Source: Nioella sp. MMSF_3534
GTDB taxonomy: Bacteria > Pseudomonadota > Alphaproteobacteria > Rhodobacterales > Rhodobacteraceae
Reading direction: 5' to 3'
DNA length: 43,778 nucleotides
Assembly: GCF_030732985.1 (NCBI RefSeq)
Contig: NZ_JASHJX010000040.1
Span: forward strand, 1 to 43,778
The notes beneath the pieces were generated by a model. That model saw only the letters and a program-made list of their open reading frames with translations, did no database searches and had not been told where the DNA came from. A program made the position numbers and the translations under genes. Below, one piece after another: positions 35,017 to 43,164 of this stretch. Positions within the stretch are counted from its first letter, which is position 1. The number at the start of each line of letters is the position of its first letter.

Positions 35017-35667
35017 ATGTTCGGATTCAAGGCAAAGAAGATGGAGATGATCTCGGCTGCCGAGGCGCTGCCGGGACGGGCAACGGCAATCCCGACGGCG
35101 GACACGCATTTCGTAAACGGCCGTCCCCTAACCCCCGATGTGCCCGAGGGCATGGAGGCGGCCATGTTCGGCATGGGATGCTTCTGGGGCGTGGAGCGGA
35201 TGTTCTGGAAGCTCGACGGCGTCTTGTTGACCATGGTGGGCTATGCGGGTGGGCATACGCCCAATGCCACCTATGAAGAGGTCTGCACCGCGAGGACCGG
35301 CCACAATGAGGTGGTGCGGGTCGTCTATGACCCCAAAATCATCAGCTATGAGGCGCTGCTGAAGGTGTTCTGGGAAAATCACGACCCGACGCAAGGCATG
35401 CGGCAGGGCAATGACATGGGCACCCAGTACCGGTCGGGGATCTATACCTTCTCGGAGGCGCAGCAGAAGGCCGCCAAGGACAGTCTTCCGGGCATGCAGG
35501 CCCGCCTGACAGCGGCCGGGTTCGGCGCGATCACCACCGAGATCCTGCCCGCGCCGGAATTCTACTTTGCCGAGGACTACCACCAGCAATACCTGGCCAA
35601 GAACCCGTCCGGCTATTGCGGGATCGGCGGCACCGGCGTGACCTGCCCCATCGGGCTCGACGCCTGA
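35017..35667 (+). CDS. msrA: Peptide-methionine (S)-S-oxide reductase
   Basis: A 216-residue MsrA. The catalytic Cys55 is in GMGCFWG; substrate-side [16 protein letters not shown] and NHDPTQ motifs follow; Cys201 and Cys210 near the C-terminus are the resolving pair. It reduces methionine-S-sulfoxide in proteins and free form using thioredoxin. Start 35017 has AAAGGGAGA 7 nt upstream. The N-terminal extension of about 40 residues before the core is usual in the alphaproteobacterial form. Confidence 0.95.
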   Translation: MFGFKAKKMEMISAAEALPGRATAIPTADTHFVNGRPLTPDVPEGMEAAMFGMGCFWGVERMFWKLDGVLLTMVGYAGGHTPNATYEEVCTARTGHNEVVRVVYDPKIISYEALLKVFWENHDPTQGMRQGNDMGTQYRSGIYTFSEAQQKAAKDSLPGMQARLTAAGFGAITTEILPAPEFYFAEDYHQQYLAKNPSGYCGIGGTGVTCPIGLDA

Positions 35668-35697
35668 CGGCGCCGACCGGGGAACGGCCCGGCTCAA

Positions 35698-35713
35698 GCC
35701 CCCGTTCGGGGGC
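35698..35713 (+). terminator. Hairpin after msrA
   Basis: Stem GCCCCC/GGGGGC with a GTTC loop, 30 nt past the msrA stop; no T-run. The rest of the 211-nt gap to prmA has one looser inverted repeat, AGGCGCA/TGCGCCT, around 35818-35850 with a T6 run in its loop. Confidence 0.4.
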
Positions 35714-35878
35714 CCTCGCCGACCCGTGCTGCCGCGGGATATCTGTGAAGGCGGCGCGACCTCGGGCGGGAGGGTGACGCTGATAGGTCCGGGTATGAGT
35801 ATTTGGACCAAGAAGAAGGCGCATTGTGTTTTTTGCAGCCTGCGCCTAAGGCGTGAGAAACCTGACAGGAGTTGACCG

Positions 35879-36745
35879 ATGCCGACCTTCACCGCCCTCA
35901 CCACCCTTGAAGACAAGGAACAGGCCGAGGCGCTTGGCCTTGCCCTGGAAGAGATCGAGCCCGAGGCGACGGGCGTCGGTGTCTTCGAGATGGAGGATGG
36001 GTCCGGCCTGTGGGAGGTGGGCGCCTATTTCGTGGAGGCCCCGGACGAGGTGGCCCTTGCTCTGCTGGCGGCGGCCCATGGCGCCAAGCCCTTCGTGGTG
36101 TCGGAACTGCCGGAAACCGATTGGGTTGCCCATGTGAAACGCGAGCTGCATCCGGTGGAGGCCGGGCGGTTCTTCGTCTATGGCAGCCATGACGCGGACA
36201 AGGTGCCGGATGGGTGTGTGCCCCTCTTGATCGAGGCGGCGATGGCCTTTGGCACCGGGCATCACGGGACGACCAAGGGTTGCCTTGAGGCACTGGAACG
36301 GTTGATCCAGGCCGGCGAAGTCAAGAAGAACACCGTCGATATCGGCTGCGGTACCGCCGTGCTGGCGCTGGCGGCGGCAAAGGTCTGGCCCGAGCCGGTT
36401 CTGGCTTCCGATATCGACGAGGTTGCCGTGGATGTGGCCCTGGCCAATGTGGCGGCAAATGGCGAGGCGGGGCGGGTGCGCTGCCTTGAGGCGGCGGGGC
36501 TCGACCACGCGGAGCTGCATGCCGCCGCGCCCTACGACCTGATCTTTGCCAATATCCTGAAAGGTCCGCTGGTGGAGCTTGCCCCCGACGTGGCGGCGCA
36601 TTGCGCGGAAGGTGGCCATGTCATCCTGTCCGGCTTGCTCAATGAACAGGGCGACGAGGTTGTCGCGGCCTATGCGGCGCAGGGCATGACCCTGGAGCAT
36701 CGGGCCGAGCTTGGCGAATGGACCACGCTGACCCTGCGCCGCTGA
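35879..36745 (+). CDS. prmA: 50S ribosomal protein L11 methyltransferase
   Basis: A 288-residue PrmA. The family motif AFGTGHHGTT is at 123-132, SAM motif I DIGCGTAVLALAAA at 154-167, and FANILKGPL (family NILxxPL) near 220. It trimethylates L11 at several sites, using S-adenosylmethionine. An N-terminal L11-recognition domain of about 90 residues precedes the Rossmann fold. The start has ACAGGAG upstream. Confidence 0.93.
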   Translation: MPTFTALTTLEDKEQAEALGLALEEIEPEATGVGVFEMEDGSGLWEVGAYFVEAPDEVALALLAAAHGAKPFVVSELPETDWVAHVKRELHPVEAGRFFVYGSHDADKVPDGCVPLLIEAAMAFGTGHHGTTKGCLEALERLIQAGEVKKNTVDIGCGTAVLALAAAKVWPEPVLASDIDEVAVDVALANVAANGEAGRVRCLEAAGLDHAELHAAAPYDLIFANILKGPLVELAPDVAAHCAEGGHVILSGLLNEQGDEVVAAYAAQGMTLEHRAELGEWTTLTLRR

Positions 36746-36761
36746 CCGGCACAGTTTTGCC

Positions 36762-36780
36762 ATAATTTGCGGATAATTTG
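36762..36780 (+). repeat. ATAATTTG direct repeat, 11-bp period
   Basis: ATAATTTG at 36762-36769 and 36773-36780 in an AT-rich patch 34 nt before the next gene. It could be a promoter element or a binding site with one-turn spacing. Confidence 0.4.
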
Positions 36781-36813
36781 TGCACGGGTGGGGCAGGCGC
36801 AAGAGGTGCCCCG

Positions 36814-37164
36814 ATGGATGCGAATTACGACCGGTTTCAGGAACGGCTGCGCAGGATGAACCAGTCCGGCGCGGGCGAGGGACATGGCGTGGTGGTGCAG
36901 CCAGACGGGCTCGTCGTTCCGCGCCGCCGACGTGTTCGCCTGTCGTTTCCCTGGCGCAGCCTGGCACTCGCGGTAATCTGCTGTTTCCTGTTCAAGGGCT
37001 TCATGATCTGGCACCAGGGCGAGGCGGACTACGCCGCGCGGTTGGCGGAATTGTCGGACCAGTCGACCGGCCATCGGGCCGCGGCATGGGTTCTGTCCAT
37101 GGATCCGGTATCCGTCTGGATCGGCACGACCCTGAGAGACGCGATCGGGCGTCCACCGGTCTGA
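36814..37164 (+). CDS. Small single-pass membrane protein, unknown
   Basis: A 116-residue protein: an acidic-basic N-terminus, one membrane helix at about 44-65 (after RRRRVRLSFPWRS, so the N-side is probably cytoplasmic), and a soluble tail with WVLSMDPVSVWIGTTLRD. I do not recognise the family. Ribosome site AAGAGG lies upstream. Position between prmA and a DUF1127 gene gives no functional clue. Confidence 0.65.
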   Translation: MDANYDRFQERLRRMNQSGAGEGHGVVVQPDGLVVPRRRRVRLSFPWRSLALAVICCFLFKGFMIWHQGEADYAARLAELSDQSTGHRAAAWVLSMDPVSVWIGTTLRDAIGRPPV

Positions 37165-37181
37165 CCCCCTTGAAACGAAAG

Positions 37182-37207
37182 AAACCGCCCCGGGGTCGGA
37201 GCGGCTT
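37182..37207 (-). terminator. Rho-independent terminator of the DUF1127 gene
   Basis: On the minus strand a 10-bp stem with two G-T pairs (37207-37198 with 37191-37182), followed by TTTCG. It ends the short convergent transcript after the stop at 37237. Confidence 0.6.
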
Positions 37208-37236
37208 CAATCGGGGAGAGAAGAGTGAGAGATATC

Positions 37237-37437
37237 TCAGCGGTAGATGCCATTGGCAATCGAGTCGATATCCCCGCGGTTCAGGCCCAGATCGTCCAGT
37301 TCACGATCGGACAGAGCCTCCAGCGCTTTGCGGGTTACGCGGGCGTCGTTCCAGGCTGCAATCCGACCCACGAAGATGGAGAGGATCGAGGCGACGCTGA
37401 AGCCGGCGTCAACGGTGCGGTTGGTCACGGTAGCCAT
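37237..37437 (-). CDS. DUF1127 micro-protein
   Basis: A 66-residue protein with the DUF1127 core near residues 26-62 (RIAAWNDARVTRKALEALSD then RELDDLGLNRGDI). Members of this family are short, positively charged, often stress-induced, and some bind RNA or affect phosphate or sRNA control in alphaproteobacteria. ATG 37437 has AAGGAA upstream. It has its own terminator. Specific role here unknown. Confidence 0.85.
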   Translation of the reverse strand: MATVTNRTVDAGFSVASILSIFVGRIAAWNDARVTRKALEALSDRELDDLGLNRGDIDSIANGIYR

Positions 37438-37612
37438 CTGAATGTTCCTTCCAGATAAGAGGGTGGGTTGCGAAGTGTTCGCTTGCTGAACCGGCACTTA
37501 GGGGCCGGGGCTGGCCCGAGCAATGCCGATTTTCGCATGGGTCATATGCAATCTGCGCATAGGTCTGAATTGGACGTAACGACATGAATTTCGGGCAAAA
37601 ATCCGCCACAAT

Positions 37613-37645
37613 TCCTGTCGGAACAGGATCAGGAAGTTGTCCTGA
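37613..37645. repeat. Two adjacent hairpins
   Basis: TCCTGT-CGGA-ACAGGA (37613-37628) is followed without a gap by TCAGGA-AGTTG-TCCTGA (37629-37645). The CAGGA and TCCTG elements alternate, so other pairings are possible in RNA. Could be part of a small RNA or an attenuator; only the structure is seen. Confidence 0.55.
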
Positions 37646-37715
37646 ATCGACATCCCCGCCGGTGCTTGTCGCTTTTGTTTCAGTGCACGCCGAAAACCGA
37701 CTTTGTCTGGTCAAT

Positions 37716-37730
37716 GTTCTCGTTTCGTGC
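37716..37730. promoter_or_regulatory. Candidate LexA box upstream of ruvC
   Basis: GTTC-N7-GTGC differs by one base from the alphaproteobacterial LexA box GTTC-N7-GTTC. It lies 45 bp before the ruvC ATG and overlaps a GCTAGT that could be the -10 region. Confidence 0.4.
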
Positions 37731-37774
37731 TAGTGCTGCAAAAAAGTCGCAAGAATTTTACGGGGTCGGGCAGC

Positions 37775-38278
37775 ATGAGGATCATCGGGATCGATCCGGG
37801 GCTCAGAAACATGGGCTGGGGCGTGATCGAGTCGCGGGGATCGCGACTCAGTCACATCGCCAACGGAACCTGCCACAGCGAAGGCAAGGACCTTGCTGCG
37901 CGGCTCTTGTCGCTGTACCGGCAGTTGTCCGAGGTGCTGGACCGCTGGCAGCCGGACCAGGCCGCCGTGGAACAAACCTTCGTCAACCGCGATGCCGTGG
38001 CGACCCTGAAACTGGGGCAGGCGCGGGGGATCGCGCTGCTGGTTCCGGCGCAGGCGGGGCTTAGCGTGGCGGAATACGCCCCCAATGCGGTCAAGAAGAC
38101 GGTGGTCGGCGTGGGGCACGCGGAAAAGGGACAGGTGGCGCATATGGTCAAGATGCAATTGCCCGGAGCGAACCCATCCAGCCCCGACGCGGCGGATGCG
38201 CTTGCCATTGCCATCTGTCATGCCTTTCATGCGCAGACCGCAGGCCGGCTGGCCGCAGCAGTGGAGGCGGGGCGATGA
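37775..38278 (+). CDS. ruvC: Holliday junction endodeoxyribonuclease RuvC
   Basis: A 167-residue RuvC. The catalytic acids Asp7 (IGIDPG), Glu66 (VEQ), Asp138 and Asp141 (SPDAADALA) fall at the same numbers as in E. coli. It cleaves Holliday junctions resolved with RuvAB. Start 37775 is chosen by the family N-terminus MRIIGIDPG; an upstream in-frame extension is not conserved in kind. It overlaps ruvA by four bases (ATGA). Confidence 0.95.
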   Translation: MRIIGIDPGLRNMGWGVIESRGSRLSHIANGTCHSEGKDLAARLLSLYRQLSEVLDRWQPDQAAVEQTFVNRDAVATLKLGQARGIALLVPAQAGLSVAEYAPNAVKKTVVGVGHAEKGQVAHMVKMQLPGANPSSPDAADALAIAICHAFHAQTAGRLAAAVEAGR

Positions 38279-38937
38279 TCGGCAAACTGACAGGCCGGGT
38301 GGATTACAAGGGCAGCGACCATGTGCTGCTGGATGTGAATGGCGTGGGCTATGTCGTTTACTGCTCCGACCGGACACTGGCCGCTTTGCCGGGGCCGGGC
38401 GAGGCGGCGGCACTGTTCACCGAATTGCTGGTGCGTGAGGATCTGTTGCAGCTTTTCGGCTTCCCGACGCTTTATGACCGCGAATGGCACCGGCTGCTGA
38501 TTTCCGTTCAGGGCGTGGGGGCCAAGGCGGCGATGGCCATTCTGGGCACTTTGGGGGCCGAGGGCGTGGCGCGGGCGATCTCGCTTGGCGACGCGGCAGC
38601 GGTCAAGGCCGCGCCCGGTGTCGGCCCCAAGCTGGCGCAGCGGGTGGTGAACGAGCTGAAAGACAAGGCCCCCGGCGTGATGGCCATGGGGGGCGAGGTG
38701 ATCGAGGCCCTGGGGGATGCCCCGGTGGCGGTGGTTGCGCAGCCCGATATCGCGGCGCCAATCCGGGCACGCCCGTCCTCATCCTCTCAGGCCGAGGCTC
38801 TTTCGGCGCTGAAGAACCTGGGCTATGCCCCGGCAGAGGCCGCCATGGCGGTGGCGCAGGCCGCGGGGGACGCGCCCGACGCGGAAACCCCGGCCCTGAT
38901 CCGCGCGGCCCTGAAGCTGCTGGCCCCGAAGGATTGA
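38275..38937 (+). CDS. ruvA: Holliday junction branch migration protein RuvA
   Basis: A 220-residue RuvA. Domain I ([13 protein letters not shown]), the helix-hairpin-helix pairs ([14 protein letters not shown] and [15 protein letters not shown]) and the C-terminal RuvB-binding domain ([19 protein letters not shown]) are visible. It binds the junction as a tetramer and loads RuvB. Coupled to ruvC by ATGA; ruvB follows after a 1-nt gap. Confidence 0.95.
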   Translation: MIGKLTGRVDYKGSDHVLLDVNGVGYVVYCSDRTLAALPGPGEAAALFTELLVREDLLQLFGFPTLYDREWHRLLISVQGVGAKAAMAILGTLGAEGVARAISLGDAAAVKAAPGVGPKLAQRVVNELKDKAPGVMAMGGEVIEALGDAPVAVVAQPDIAAPIRARPSSSSQAEALSALKNLGYAPAEAAMAVAQAAGDAPDAETPALIRAALKLLAPKD

Positions 38938-38938
38938 G

Positions 38939-39967
38939 ATGACAGAGCCCGACCCCACCCTGCGCGCGACGCCCTTGCCCGAGGATCAAAGCCCCGACCG
39001 CGCGTTGCGTCCGCAGGAGCTGACGGAATTCATCGGCCAGGAGGAGGCGCGCGCCAACCTGCGTGTCTTCATCGAAAGCGCCCGCAGGCGGGAAGAGGCG
39101 ATGGACCATGTGCTGTTCCACGGCCCGCCCGGTCTGGGCAAGACGACGCTCGCGCAGATCATGGCACGGGAGTTGGGGGTGAATTTCCGCATGACCTCTG
39201 GCCCGGTTCTGGCCAAGGCGGGCGACCTTGCCGCGATCCTGACCAATCTGGAGGCGCGCGATGTCCTGTTCATCGACGAGATCCACCGGCTGAACCCGGC
39301 GGTGGAGGAGGTGCTCTACCCCGCGATGGAGGATTTCGAGCTGGACCTCGTAATCGGCGAAGGCCCCGCCGCGCGGACGGTGCGGATCGAGCTGCAGCCC
39401 TTTACGCTTGTGGGGGCGACAACCCGGCTCGGCCTGCTGACCACGCCCCTGCGGGACCGGTTCGGCATTCCCACGCGTCTGCAATTCTACACGGTGCCGG
39501 AACTGCACGAGATCGTGACGCGCGGTTCGCGGATGTTGGGCATCCCGTCCGATCCCGAAGGCGCGCTGGAAATTGCCCGCCGTGCCCGTGGCACCCCCCG
39601 GATCGCAGGGCGGCTGCTGCGCAGGGTGGTGGATTTCGCACTGGTCGAAGGCGACGGGCGGCTGACACAGGCGATTGCCGACAGCGCGCTGACACGGCTC
39701 GGGGTCGATCACCTCGGCCTCGACGGGGCCGACCGGCGTTACATGATGCTGATGGCGGAGAACTACGGCGGTGGTCCCGTGGGGGTGGAGACCATGGCCG
39801 CCGCCCTGTCGGAAAGCCGCGACGCGATCGAAGAGGTGATCGAGCCTTATCTGCTGCAACAGGGCTTGATTGCCCGCACCCCGCGCGGAAGGATGCTGGC
39901 ATCCAAAGGCTGGTCGCATCTGGGTCTTGCCGCCCCGATGCCGCCCGAGCAGGGCAGCCTTATTTAA
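38939..39967 (+). CDS. ruvB: Holliday junction branch migration helicase RuvB
   Basis: A 342-residue AAA+ ATPase. Walker [10 protein letters not shown] is at 62-70, Walker B LFIDEIHR at 110-117, sensor and arginine-finger regions follow ([29 protein letters not shown]), and a C-terminal winged-helix domain ends the protein. It drives branch migration with RuvA. Last of the ruvCAB operon. Confidence 0.96.
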   Translation: MTEPDPTLRATPLPEDQSPDRALRPQELTEFIGQEEARANLRVFIESARRREEAMDHVLFHGPPGLGKTTLAQIMARELGVNFRMTSGPVLAKAGDLAAILTNLEARDVLFIDEIHRLNPAVEEVLYPAMEDFELDLVIGEGPAARTVRIELQPFTLVGATTRLGLLTTPLRDRFGIPTRLQFYTVPELHEIVTRGSRMLGIPSDPEGALEIARRARGTPRIAGRLLRRVVDFALVEGDGRLTQAIADSALTRLGVDHLGLDGADRRYMMLMAENYGGGPVGVETMAAALSESRDAIEEVIEPYLLQQGLIARTPRGRMLASKGWSHLGLAAPMPPEQGSLI

Positions 39968-39986
39968 CCCTATCGGGAGCATTGCC

Positions 39987-40820
39987 ATGATCCGATTTCT
40001 ATGTGCCGCCCTTGTTGCCCTCTCGGCCAGCGCGGCAAGTGCCGATGTCGACTTCGGCAGTTACGATCAGTTTCAGACCCGGTTCGGCGCGGCCTCGGTC
40101 GTGGGCGCGCGTCCCAGCCAAGGGCTGATGGTTTCCGGTGCGACCCTGCCGGTGGAGCTGGACTATATGTGGGAAATCCTGGGGGCCTGGGCGCTTGAAG
40201 GATCGGACCATGACTGGCTGCTGGCCACCCATCACCACGGCGGCAATATGTGCGGTCCCGGCGTGACGGTGATCCGCGTCGGTCAGGGAACGGTGCAGGT
40301 GATGGGCGAAACAGGGGCCTGCGAAGGCGCGGTCAGCGATATGCGGATCGAGCCCGATGCGTTGGAGCTCGACATCTTCGTCGACGGCATACGCCAGCAA
40401 TTCACCACCTACCGGTTCAGCGATGCGGGCATGGAGACCACGCCCGGCGAACAACCCTTCGCGGGCATTCCCGCTGGTCCCGGCGCGGATGCGACCCGCT
40501 GGATCGGGGAACATCCCTACGCCATCTTCCGCGACCCCGGCGAACGTGCCCGCTTCCTGACCATCATGACCGAAGACCAGATCCGCGACCTTGCCGACCG
40601 GATCGGCCCCGCAAACAGCGTGATCCAGCGGGGTGATTGGGTGCTTGGCGCGGGCTGCATGGCCCATGCCTGCAACATTTCGGCGGGCGCTTGGGGCATT
40701 CGCATTTCGGACGGGGCGGCGGCTGCTGCCATCTACGAAAGCGGCACCGCCCCGCAGGTCTATGGCCCTGCCGCCTATGATCCGGTATTCGCGGGCTGGA
40801 TGGCGGAAAACAACCTGTAA
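39987..40820 (+). CDS. Exported protein of unknown function
   Basis: A 277-residue protein with a signal peptide (cleavage after ASA, about residue 19). The mature part has a THHHGGNMCGP segment, a second Cys in TGACEG, and a late GAGCMAHACNISAGAW with two Cys, so four Cys could form disulfides in the periplasm. I do not recognise the family. Ribosome site GGGAG is 7 nt upstream of ATG 39987. Twelve bases separate it from the next gene, so the two are probably co-transcribed, perhaps with ruvCAB. Confidence 0.75.
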   Translation: MIRFLCAALVALSASAASADVDFGSYDQFQTRFGAASVVGARPSQGLMVSGATLPVELDYMWEILGAWALEGSDHDWLLATHHHGGNMCGPGVTVIRVGQGTVQVMGETGACEGAVSDMRIEPDALELDIFVDGIRQQFTTYRFSDAGMETTPGEQPFAGIPAGPGADATRWIGEHPYAIFRDPGERARFLTIMTEDQIRDLADRIGPANSVIQRGDWVLGAGCMAHACNISAGAWGIRISDGAAAAAIYESGTAPQVYGPAAYDPVFAGWMAENNL

Positions 40821-40832
40821 GGAGCCCCCGGA

Positions 40833-41459
40833 ATGGATGCCGACGCGGTCACGCGCCTTTTTACCCGCTCTGACGGAAACTACCTCTTTGCCCGGTGGGG
40901 ACGCCCCATCGTGCCCGTGGTCTTCGGGGTGGAGGATGCGACCGTCAGCATCTTGAAAGGCGCGATCGAGGCGGTGGTGGCGCTGGCCGGTCACAAGATG
41001 GCCGAGACCGACCCGGAACTGGGCGCGAACCTGATGGTGTTCTTCTTCCGCGAGTGGGACGAGCTGACCGAGACGCCCAATCTCGACCGGCTGATCCCCG
41101 ACCTGCCCGCCACGGTGGACCGGCTGAAAGCGGCGGATGCCAACCAGTATCGCAGCTTCCGGTTCGACGACACGGGGGCCATTCAGGCGGCCTTCGTCTT
41201 CATCCGCATGGATGAGGAGATGTCCAAGGTCCCGGCGGAAACCATCGCACTATCCCAGATGGTGCAGGTGATCCTGCTGTGGTCCGATACGGCCTTCACC
41301 GACAGCTCCCCCCTTGCCGCGGCCCCCGGCCAACCCGCCGTCCTGAAACCCGAGATCGCCAACGTGATCCGCGCAGGCTACGACCCGGTGATGCCCGCCA
41401 GCGCCAACGACCCGAGCCACGGGCTGAGACTGGCGGCACGGGTGGGGATGCTGTCGTGA
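40833..41459 (+). CDS. Conserved-looking cytoplasmic protein, unknown
   Basis: A 208-residue soluble protein with no signal peptide or membrane segment. The first half is strand-rich (NYLFARWGRPIVPVVFGVED) and the middle has VFFFREWDELTETPNLDRL. No motif recognised. The stop overlaps the GTG start of ybgC (GTGA), so translation is coupled to the Tol block. Likely real because of length, coupling and codon use like its neighbours. Confidence 0.75.
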   Translation: MDADAVTRLFTRSDGNYLFARWGRPIVPVVFGVEDATVSILKGAIEAVVALAGHKMAETDPELGANLMVFFFREWDELTETPNLDRLIPDLPATVDRLKAADANQYRSFRFDDTGAIQAAFVFIRMDEEMSKVPAETIALSQMVQVILLWSDTAFTDSSPLAAAPGQPAVLKPEIANVIRAGYDPVMPASANDPSHGLRLAARVGMLS

Positions 41460-41857
41460 CCCACCATTTCCACACCCGCGTCTATTATGAAGACACCGAT
41501 CTGGCGGGGATCGTCTATCACGCCAATTACCTCAAGTTCATCGAACGGGCCCGGTCCGAGATGGTGCGCGAGGCGGGGATTTCGCAGACCGCGCTGAAGG
41601 CCGATCAGGGGATCGTCTTTGCGGTGCGGCGGATGGAGATGGATTTCATTGCGCCCGCCCGATTCGAGGATGATCTGAGGGTCAAAACCCGTCTGATCGG
41701 CGTCAAAGGGGCCAGTTTCGACCTCGATCAGACCGTCTGGCGGGGTGCGGACCGGCTCTATGCGGCAAAGGTTCAGGTGGTCTGCCTTGCCGAAAATGGC
41801 CGCGCGGTGCGGATTCCGGCGGATATCCGCCAAAAGCTGGTTACGTTTCAGCAGTGA
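41456..41857 (+). CDS. ybgC: Tol-Pal system acyl-CoA thioesterase
   Basis: A 133-residue hotdog-fold thioesterase. The YbgC signature YYEDTDLAGIVYHANYLKFIERARSE is at the N-terminus, with catalytic Asp15 and His22. It hydrolyses short-chain acyl-CoA and is a standard member of the tol-pal cluster. GTG start at 41456 overlaps the previous stop, chosen because it gives the family N-terminus. Confidence 0.92.
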   Translation: MTHHFHTRVYYEDTDLAGIVYHANYLKFIERARSEMVREAGISQTALKADQGIVFAVRRMEMDFIAPARFEDDLRVKTRLIGVKGASFDLDQTVWRGADRLYAAKVQVVCLAENGRAVRIPADIRQKLVTFQQ

Positions 41858-41978
41858 AACCGACCGTGACGCAAGCCAATGGTGTTTGCTCTTCCTCTTT
41901 GCTAGATTCCCCTCCAAATGAGATGCCGCGAACAAGATGGCATCCGACCAGAGGCCGGGCAGATAGGAAACGCACTTC

Positions 41979-42671
41979 ATGGAAACCGAAACGCTGAGCA
42001 TGGCGCAGGAGATGGATTTCTCGCTGCTGGCCCTGTTCTTCCGCGCAAGCTTTGTCGTCCAGATCGTCATGGTGATGCTCTTCGCGGCGTCGATCTGGGT
42101 TTGGGCAATCGCCTTCTCCAAATTCTCCACCTACCGGCTATCGCGCCGTAGGGCGGCGCAGTTCGACGCGGCCTTCTGGTCGGGTGAGCCGCTGGATGAG
42201 CTCTTCGACAAGGTGGCCGAGCGGCCCCGGTCCGCGTCGGAACGGGTCTTCGTCGCGGGCATGACCGAATGGCAGCGATCCTTGCGCGATGACGGGGCGC
42301 TCATTCCCGGTGTGCAGCAGCGCGTGGACCGGTCGATGGACGTGGCGATTGGACGAGAGGCGGAGCGGCTGACATCCGGTCTCAACTTCCTGGCCACCAC
42401 CGGTGCGACCGCGCCCTTCATCGGGCTTTTTGGAACGGTCTGGGGGATCATGCGGTCCTTTCAGGAGATCGCGACCTCGGGCAACACCTCGCTTGCGGTT
42501 GTGGCGCCGGGTATTGCAGAGGCGCTGCTAGCCACCGGGCTTGGCCTTCTGGCCGCTATCCCCGCAGTTATCCTCTATAACAAGCTCTCTGCCGATGCCG
42601 ACCGGCTGGTCGCGGGGTACGAGGGCTTTGCGGATGAGTTTTCCACCCTCCTCTCCCGGCAGTTGGACTGA
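41979..42671 (+). CDS. tolQ: Tol-Pal protein TolQ
   Basis: A 230-residue ExbB/TolQ inner-membrane protein with three membrane segments, about 24-46, 134-158 and 172-199, and a large cytoplasmic loop between the first two. The TM2-TM3 region (ATTGATAPFIGLFGTVWGIM and GIAEALLATGLGLLAAIPAV) holds the conserved pattern. TolQ and TolR form the proton-driven motor that energises TolA for envelope constriction. A GCTAGATTC element at 41903-41911 may be part of its promoter. Confidence 0.95.
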   Translation: METETLSMAQEMDFSLLALFFRASFVVQIVMVMLFAASIWVWAIAFSKFSTYRLSRRRAAQFDAAFWSGEPLDELFDKVAERPRSASERVFVAGMTEWQRSLRDDGALIPGVQQRVDRSMDVAIGREAERLTSGLNFLATTGATAPFIGLFGTVWGIMRSFQEIATSGNTSLAVVAPGIAEALLATGLGLLAAIPAVILYNKLSADADRLVAGYEGFADEFSTLLSRQLD

Positions 42672-42674
42672 CCC

Positions 42675-43157
42675 ATGGGGGCCGGAGTGAAACAGGGGCA
42701 GACGGGCGGGCGCAGCAGGCGCGGCAACCGCCGGTCCCGCCACGCCGCCATGTCGGAAATCAACGTCACCCCCTTCGTGGACGTGATGCTGGTGCTGCTG
42801 ATCGTCTTCATGGTTTCTGCCCCTCTGATGACCGTGGGCGTGCCGATTGAGCTGCCCGAAACCGCCGCCGAGCCGCTGCCGGGCGAGCAGGAGGAGGAAC
42901 CCCTTGCCGTGACGCTGACCGCCGACGGGCAGGTGATGATCCAGACCACGCCGGTTCCCATGGAGGAGCTGGTGACGCGCCTTCAGGGCATCGCCGCCGA
43001 ACGCGACAGCAACCAGATTTTCCTGCGCGCGGACGGGGGCATTCCCTATGCCGACGTGATGCAGGTGATGGGCGCACTCAATGCCGGTGGATTCCGCGAA
43101 ATCGGGCTGGTGACCGATGCGGGTGGCCCGCGTCTCGACGAACAGGCAGGGGAGTGA
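42675..43157 (+). CDS. tolR: Tol-Pal protein TolR
   Basis: A 160-residue ExbD/TolR protein. After a basic cytoplasmic tail (GRSRRGNRRSRH) the single membrane segment is about 33-52 and carries the proton-path Asp36 in TPFVDVMLVLL. The periplasmic domain (about 70-155) has the usual PISSE-type strand pattern. Four nt from tolQ. Confidence 0.95.
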   Translation: MGAGVKQGQTGGRSRRGNRRSRHAAMSEINVTPFVDVMLVLLIVFMVSAPLMTVGVPIELPETAAEPLPGEQEEEPLAVTLTADGQVMIQTTPVPMEELVTRLQGIAAERDSNQIFLRADGGIPYADVMQVMGALNAGGFREIGLVTDAGGPRLDEQAGE

Positions 43158-43164
43158 CGGGCCG

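Larger units (their letters stand above)
37438..37774. other. 337-bp divergent intergenic region before ruvC
   Basis: It separates the DUF1127 gene (minus) from ruvC (plus). It contains two back-to-back hairpins (37613-37645) and a LexA-like site (37716-37730), listed separately. No further coding frame of convincing quality was seen. The left 170 nt should hold the DUF1127 promoter, but no clear boxes were identified. Confidence 0.7.

Noticed and set aside
35818-35850. AGGCGCA/TGCGCCT inverted repeat as a terminator or riboswitch
   Set aside because: The loop of about 17 nt and the 7-bp stem are weak, and the T6 run is in the loop rather than after the stem.
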